60,698 nt of DNA, from positions 1-60,698 of the forward strand of contig NZ_PNLV01000004.1 in assembly GCF_013823285.1 (NCBI RefSeq), written 5' to 3'. The DNA comes from Brevundimonas sp. Lineage in GTDB: Bacteria; Pseudomonadota; Alphaproteobacteria; Caulobacterales; Caulobacteraceae. A model generated the notes under the pieces. It ran no database searches, was not told the origin of the DNA, and saw only the letters and a program-made list of their open reading frames with translations. How positions within the stretch are numbered: the stretch's first letter is position 1; every line of letters begins with the position of its first letter. This document shows positions 57,597 to 60,698 of this stretch, piece by piece. Made by a program: the position numbers and the translations under genes.

Positions 57597-58163
57597 CTTC
57601 TCCACCTGGTTGTATTCCAGGTCCACCGGGGTCGGACGACCGAAGATGGACACGGCCACGCGCAGACGCGCGCGCTCCTCGTCCACGCTCTCCACCGCGC
57701 CGTCGAAGCTGGCGAACGGGCCGTCGATGACCTTGACGGTTTCGCCGATGTCGAACTGGATGGTGGGCTTGGGACGCTCCACGCCCTCCTCCACGGCGCC
57801 GATGATGCGCTCCACTTCCTTGTCCGAGACCGGCAGCGGACGCGTGCCGCCCTGGGAGCCCAGGAAGCCGGTCACCTTCGGAGTGTTCTTGACCAGGTGA
57901 TAGGCCTCGTCGCTCAGCTCCATCTTCACCAGCACATAGCCGGGGAAGAATTTGCGCTCGGAGTTCACCTTGCGGCCGCGACGGATCTCGACCACGTCCT
58001 CGGTCGGCACCAGGATTTCGGAGAAATTCTCCTCAAGACCCTGCTGGCGCGCCTGGTCGCGCAGGTGCTGCGCCACCTTCTTCTCGAAGTTGGAGTGGGC
58101 GTGGACAATGTACCACTTGTGCCGGGGGTTGCTCGGCTTGGTTTCGGGCGCCGCATCGGTCAC
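57585..58163 (-). CDS. nusG: Transcription termination/antitermination protein NusG
   Basis: 192 aa from a GTG at 58163 with AAGGAG 8 bases upstream. NGN domain: HKWYIVHAHSNFEKKVAQHL, KFFPGYVLVKMELSDEAYHLVKN; KOW domain: IGETVKVIDGPFASFDGAVESVDEERARLRV. It binds the RNA polymerase clamp, and links to Rho and S10. It follows secE by 22 bp. Its usual follower rplK is not here; a GIN-like gene and then the S10 operon come next. Confidence 0.96.
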   Translation of the reverse strand: MTDAAPETKPSNPRHKWYIVHAHSNFEKKVAQHLRDQARQQGLEENFSEILVPTEDVVEIRRGRKVNSERKFFPGYVLVKMELSDEAYHLVKNTPKVTGFLGSQGGTRPLPVSDKEVERIIGAVEEGVERPKPTIQFDIGETVKVIDGPFASFDGAVESVDEERARLRVAVSIFGRPTPVDLEYNQVEKVSN

Positions 58164-58185
58164 GTGCGCGTCTCCTTGTTTGTTT

Positions 58186-58485
58186 TTATCGGCCGAAGGA
58201 AATGATCTGCTGGAAGACCCAGCCCAGGCCGAAGTCCACCACCCAGAAGAACAGGGCGGCGATCAGCACCAGGATCAGGACCATCACCGAGGTGATCCAG
58301 GTCTCCTTGCGGCTGGGCCAGGTGATCTTGCGGGCTTCGGCGCGCACCTGAGACAGGAACTGGGCCGGCGAGGTCTTCTTCCTGGGCGCCGGAGCGTCCA
58401 CGGTCACGGTTTGCCCCGCGCCCGCCGCCGCCGTCTGCGTCCTGTTTCCTCCGCGGCGTCCGCCGGGAGATTTCGCCTTGGCCAT
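58186..58485 (-). CDS. secE: Preprotein translocase subunit SecE
   Basis: 99 aa. A basic, Gly/Ala/Pro-rich N-terminal extension of about 40 residues precedes the conserved amphipathic helix QFLSQVRAEARKITWPSRKETWITSV and a single transmembrane helix (MVLILVLIAALFFWVVDFGL). SecE clamps SecY (45065-46426). It lies between tRNA-Trp and nusG, a widespread arrangement. Confidence 0.94.
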   Translation of the reverse strand: MAKAKSPGGRRGGNRTQTAAAGAGQTVTVDAPAPRKKTSPAQFLSQVRAEARKITWPSRKETWITSVMVLILVLIAALFFWVVDFGLGWVFQQIISFGR

Positions 58486-58556
58486 CTGTTCGTCTCTAAC
58501 GCTTCAAAGGTGTCTGGATCGCCAGATGGGGAAGGTCCCATGCCGCGACAACGGGG

Positions 58557-58632
58557 TGGCAGGAGTTGAGGGACTCGAACCCACGACCCCCGGTTTTGGA
58601 GACCGGTGCTCTACCAGCTGAGCTAAACTCCT
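58557..58632 (-). tRNA. tRNA-Trp (CCA anticodon)
   Basis: A complete cloverleaf on the minus strand: acceptor AGGAGTT/AACTCCT, D-arm AGCTC...GAGC, anticodon stem CCGGT/ACCGG with loop CTCCAAA giving CCA, T-loop TTCGAGT, discriminator G and encoded CCA. The T-stem GTGGG/CCCTC has a U-U mismatch at its second pair. It lies 71 bp before secE. Confidence 0.96.
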
Positions 58633-58755
58633 ATGGCCCCGGACAAAGAACAGCGCGCCGCAAGGGCGGACCCCACGGCGCGCAAGGCCTTCGCCAGACC
58701 GGGGGCTATGCCCCACGCCGCGCCGCATTTCAAGCGGGGATGCGCGTCCGGCCCG

Positions 58756-60093
58756 TCAATCCTGCTCTTCAGCCGCCTCCCGGGCCGCCCGCTCTTCTTC
58801 CTTGCGGATCAACTGGGTGAAAAGCAGCTTGTCGATGCGGCGGTCATCCATGTCGATGACCTCCACCTCGAAGCGGCCCAGCTGCAGCACCTCGCCTTCA
58901 TCCGGCACCCGGGACAATTTGTGCAGGACCAGGCCGGCCACGGTGTGGAAGCCGTCCGTCTCGCCGAACTCCTCGCCCAGCTCGTCGGCCAGTTCGTCGA
59001 TGTCGGTGCGTCCGTCCACCAGCCAGCTGCCGTCCTCGCGCTTGATGATGTCGGCGTTGGGCTCGTCGTGGCTCTCGTTGAAGTCGCCGGCGATCATCTC
59101 CAGCAGGTCGGTGGCGGTGACCACCCCCTCGAAGGCGCCGTACTCGTCCACCACAAAGGCCATGTGGACCTTGGAGCCTTTCAGAATCTCCAGCGCCTTC
59201 AGCACTGATGTGGACTGGGGAATGAAGGCCGGTTCGGCGACCAGCTTCTCGATGTTGAACTCGCCGTTGTCGAGCAGGCTGTCCAGCAGGTCCTTCTTGT
59301 GGACCACGCCTATGGGATTATCCACGTCGCTCTCGCGCGCCACCACGATGCGCGAATAGGGGCAGGTGCGGATCTCGTCGCGCAGCTGCTTTTCGGTGTC
59401 GTCCAGGGCGATCCAGAACACCTCCGGGCGCGGCGTCATGGCCACCCGGATGGGGCGGTCCCCCAGACGCATGATCTCCTCGATCATCAGCTGCTCCTCG
59501 GGCTCGATGAGACCGGCCGAGGTGCCTTCCGCCAGAATGGTCTCCACTTCCTCCTGGGTGACGTCCGTGCCGTCCCTGTCCTTGATGCCCAGCGCCTTCA
59601 GGATTCCGGATGTGGAGATCGTGAGAAGCATCACGAACGGCTTGAGCACCACGGCCACAGCCGAGATCGGCGCCGCCATCAGGGAGGCCACCGCCTCGGG
59701 AAAGATCAGGGCGATCCGCTTGGGCACCAGTTCGCCCACGATCACCGACACATAGGTGATGCAGACCACCACCAGGCCCGTGGCGAACACCTCCGACCAG
59801 GCCGCTGCGGCCGGAAAGGTCGCCTCGAGGAAATCATTGATCTCGCCGGCGATGCTGGCCTGGCCGTAGGCGCCGGCGAGAATGCCGATGAGAGTGATGC
59901 CCACCTGGACGGACGAGAGGAACTGTGTCGGCTCCTCCGACAGCTTCAGCGCCTTGCGCGCACCCCTGTCGCCCCGGTCGGCGCGGGCCTGAAGTCTGGA
60001 TTTCCGGGAGGACACGACCGCGATCTCGGTCATGGCGAAAAGCCCGTTCAGCACGATCAGGAGCAGAACGACAGCAATGGCTATGAGCAACAT
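58756..60093 (-). CDS. CNNM/CBS domain protein (hemolysin/CorC family)
   Basis: 445 aa. The N-terminal CNNM (DUF21) domain has about four membrane segments (LLIAIAVVLLLIVLNGLFAMTEIAVV, SSVQVGITLIGILAGAYGQAS, and others). Two CBS domains follow (VAMTPRPEVFWIALDD, IPQSTSVLKALEILKGSKVHMAFVVDEYG), then a C-terminal CorC_HlyC domain with LVDGRTDIDELADELG. Related proteins are linked to magnesium/cobalt export or resistance; hemolytic activity is unlikely. No other ion transport gene is near. Confidence 0.92.
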   Translation of the reverse strand: MLLIAIAVVLLLIVLNGLFAMTEIAVVSSRKSRLQARADRGDRGARKALKLSEEPTQFLSSVQVGITLIGILAGAYGQASIAGEINDFLEATFPAAAAWSEVFATGLVVVCITYVSVIVGELVPKRIALIFPEAVASLMAAPISAVAVVLKPFVMLLTISTSGILKALGIKDRDGTDVTQEEVETILAEGTSAGLIEPEEQLMIEEIMRLGDRPIRVAMTPRPEVFWIALDDTEKQLRDEIRTCPYSRIVVARESDVDNPIGVVHKKDLLDSLLDNGEFNIEKLVAEPAFIPQSTSVLKALEILKGSKVHMAFVVDEYGAFEGVVTATDLLEMIAGDFNESHDEPNADIIKREDGSWLVDGRTDIDELADELGEEFGETDGFHTVAGLVLHKLSRVPDEGEVLQLGRFEVEVIDMDDRRIDKLLFTQLIRKEEERAAREAAEEQD

Positions 60094-60211
60094 TTAGGGG
60101 GTTCGGAACCCGGAGACGCGGCGCGATCAGCGGCTGCCGCTTTGGCACATTATGCGATAGGCGCGGATTCCGCCACGGTTTCCTCGGAATGGGCCGGGTG
60201 CGATGCGTTCG

Positions 60212-60271
60212 TCAGAGGCTCATGCCGATGACGACGCCGATGAACAGCCCGATCCTGATCGCACGCAACAT
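60212..60271 (-). CDS. Candidate 19-aa hydrophobic small protein
   Basis: ATG at 60271 to TGA at 60212, with AAGGA ten bases before the ATG. The peptide MLRAIRIGLFIGVVIGMSL is a short basic start followed by one hydrophobic run, like a tiny single-pass membrane peptide. The reading frame is too short for statistics. It may be real or chance. Confidence 0.35.
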   Translation of the reverse strand: MLRAIRIGLFIGVVIGMSL

Positions 60272-60422
60272 GGTTTCCAGATCCTTAACGTCCGCTTCCG
60301 AACGTAAAGACCAGCCCGCGGGTTGCAGCAACCGCCCTCGCCCCGTGGTTGCGGATTAACCGTGAGTTTTATCCTGGAGGGGGGGGCCAAGCTCGCCTCG
60401 CGGTTGAAGCCGTAAGGGCCTG

Positions 60423-60597
60423 CCTTCTCCCGATGGGAGAAGGGGGAACCCGCGCACGAAGGCGCGGAGCGGCTTCGTTCTCTGCGCGGGGGATGAGGGT
60501 CGTCAGGCCGTCAAAGGATAAACCCGACCCTCACCCTGCGCGCGAAGGACGGATGCTGGCGCATCCGTGCGCGCAGCCCTCTCCCATCGGGAGAGGG
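60423..60597. repeat. Inverted pair of palindromic repeat elements
   Basis: Left hairpin CCTTCTCCCGATGGGAGAAGG (60423-60443, 21 nt) and right hairpin at 60577-60597 (core CTCTCCCATCGGGAGAG) are near reverse complements of each other. The flanks are also complementary (GATGAGGGTCG near 60494 and CGACCCTCACCC near 60528). A hairpin CGGATGC-TGGC-GCATCCG lies between them at 60550-60567. A third related copy is at 57535-57570. It is a dispersed intergenic repeat family. Confidence 0.8.
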
Positions 60598-60602
60598 AAT
60601 GG

Positions 60603-60632
60603 CAAAACGGCCCCGGAGTTTCCTCCGGGGCC
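60603..60632 (-). terminator. Intrinsic terminator of tuf
   Basis: Minus strand GGCCCCGGAG-GAAA-CTCCGGGGCC is a perfect 10-bp stem with a GNRA tetraloop, followed by GTTTTGCC. It starts 28 bp beyond the tuf stop codon. Confidence 0.9.
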
Positions 60633-60660
60633 GCTCTGTATTCAGTTCAGAAAACCGAGC

Positions 60661-60698
60661 TTACTCGGTGATCTTGGCCACCACGCCGGCGCCGACGG
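60661..60698 (-). CDS. tuf: Elongation factor Tu, C-terminal end (partial)
   Basis: Only the last 12 codons, including the stop, are in the window. They read VGAGVVAKITE and stop, the highly conserved end of EF-Tu. The gene continues beyond 60698. A strong terminator follows. A tuf gene next to tRNA-Trp-secE-nusG is a known arrangement, here with the CNNM gene inserted between them. Confidence 0.85.
   Translation of the reverse strand, partial: VGAGVVAKITE

Larger units (their letters stand above)
60094..60660. other. Gene-poor region between the CNNM gene and tuf
   Basis: 567 bp without a standard gene. From left to right it holds a 60-bp candidate small ORF (60212-60271), a near-palindrome GGTTGC-A-GCAACC near 60324, the two repeats with a smaller hairpin between them (60423-60597), and the tuf terminator (60603-60632). 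Promoter elements for the CNNM gene should lie at its left edge, but none is convincing. Confidence 0.7.

Noticed and set aside
58557..58632. Broken tRNA-Trp because of the U-U mismatch in the T-stem
   Set aside because: All other stems, the anticodon loop and the encoded CCA are intact, so the gene is kept as functional.

Overview
The window is a GC-rich, gene-dense chromosomal segment from an alphaproteobacterium, most likely Caulobacterales and plausibly Brevundimonas. This rests on the S10/spc ribosomal protein order, RpoD with an acidic insert, DnaG without zinc ligands, GTG/TTG starts with GGAG-type ribosome binding sites, and a mix of housekeeping genes with small Caulobacterales-type hypotheticals. 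The genus call is inference. No prophage, insertion sequence, CRISPR array or plasmid gene is visible, so this is mostly core genome and oddities have to be sought in detail.

Layout. (1) 1-7.7 kb, minus strand: leucine catabolism, with mccB and a methylglutaconyl-CoA hydratase-like gene, then a DUF3667 membrane protein and a secreted beta-propeller protein, then mccA. A perfect 32-bp inverted repeat closes the unit. (2) 7.9-14 kb: a small hypothetical, a GT2 glycosyltransferase just behind tRNA-Val(CAC), an Fe-alcohol dehydrogenase/thioesterase pair, and a plus-strand run of GNAT, DUF423, a PglD/NeuD-like acetyltransferase and a DegT/PglE-like aminotransferase. (3) 14.1-24.1 kb: proline iminopeptidase, the dnaG-rpoD macromolecular synthesis pair, a patatin lipoprotein, carA, an unknown protein, an SDR and a HAD hydrolase. 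(4) 24.2-36.8 kb, mainly plus strand: an RraB-like protein and carB, a miniature M50-like peptidase, an M20 amidohydrolase, a TspO-like protein, purL-P450, bolA, an aldo/keto reductase relative without its catalytic tetrad, monothiol glutaredoxin and a thioesterase. (5) 36.8-42 kb, minus strand: two tandem lipoproteins (one only 39 aa), scpB-scpA-nagZ-SPOR with overlapping ends, and dgt, divergent from erpA. (6) 42.4-44.5 kb: a palindromic repeat and an SdpR/SdpI-like pair with a palindrome just upstream, then an alpha/beta hydrolase. (7) 44.5-58.6 kb, minus strand: the S10-spc ribosomal block rpsJ to adk, preceded by a GIN-like repeat protein and by tRNA-Trp-secE-nusG. (8) 58.7-60.7 kb: a CNNM/CBS transporter-like protein, a gene-poor stretch of repeats, and the last codons of tuf with its terminator.

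Functional links. Iron-sulfur handling appears twice (BolA + Grx4; ErpA). Pyrimidine/arginine (carA, carB), purine (purL) and dNTP (dgt, adk) metabolism are spread through the window. Chromosome and envelope functions (scpAB, nagZ, SPOR) are joined by stop/start overlaps. The most unusual signals are the hairpin-rich leader before rpsJ, hairpins that isolate rplO inside the spc operon, the missing alpha operon after adk, the degenerate DnaG zinc ribbon, the pseudo-AKR between BolA and Grx4, the SdpR/SdpI-like module, and the tandem mini-lipoprotein.
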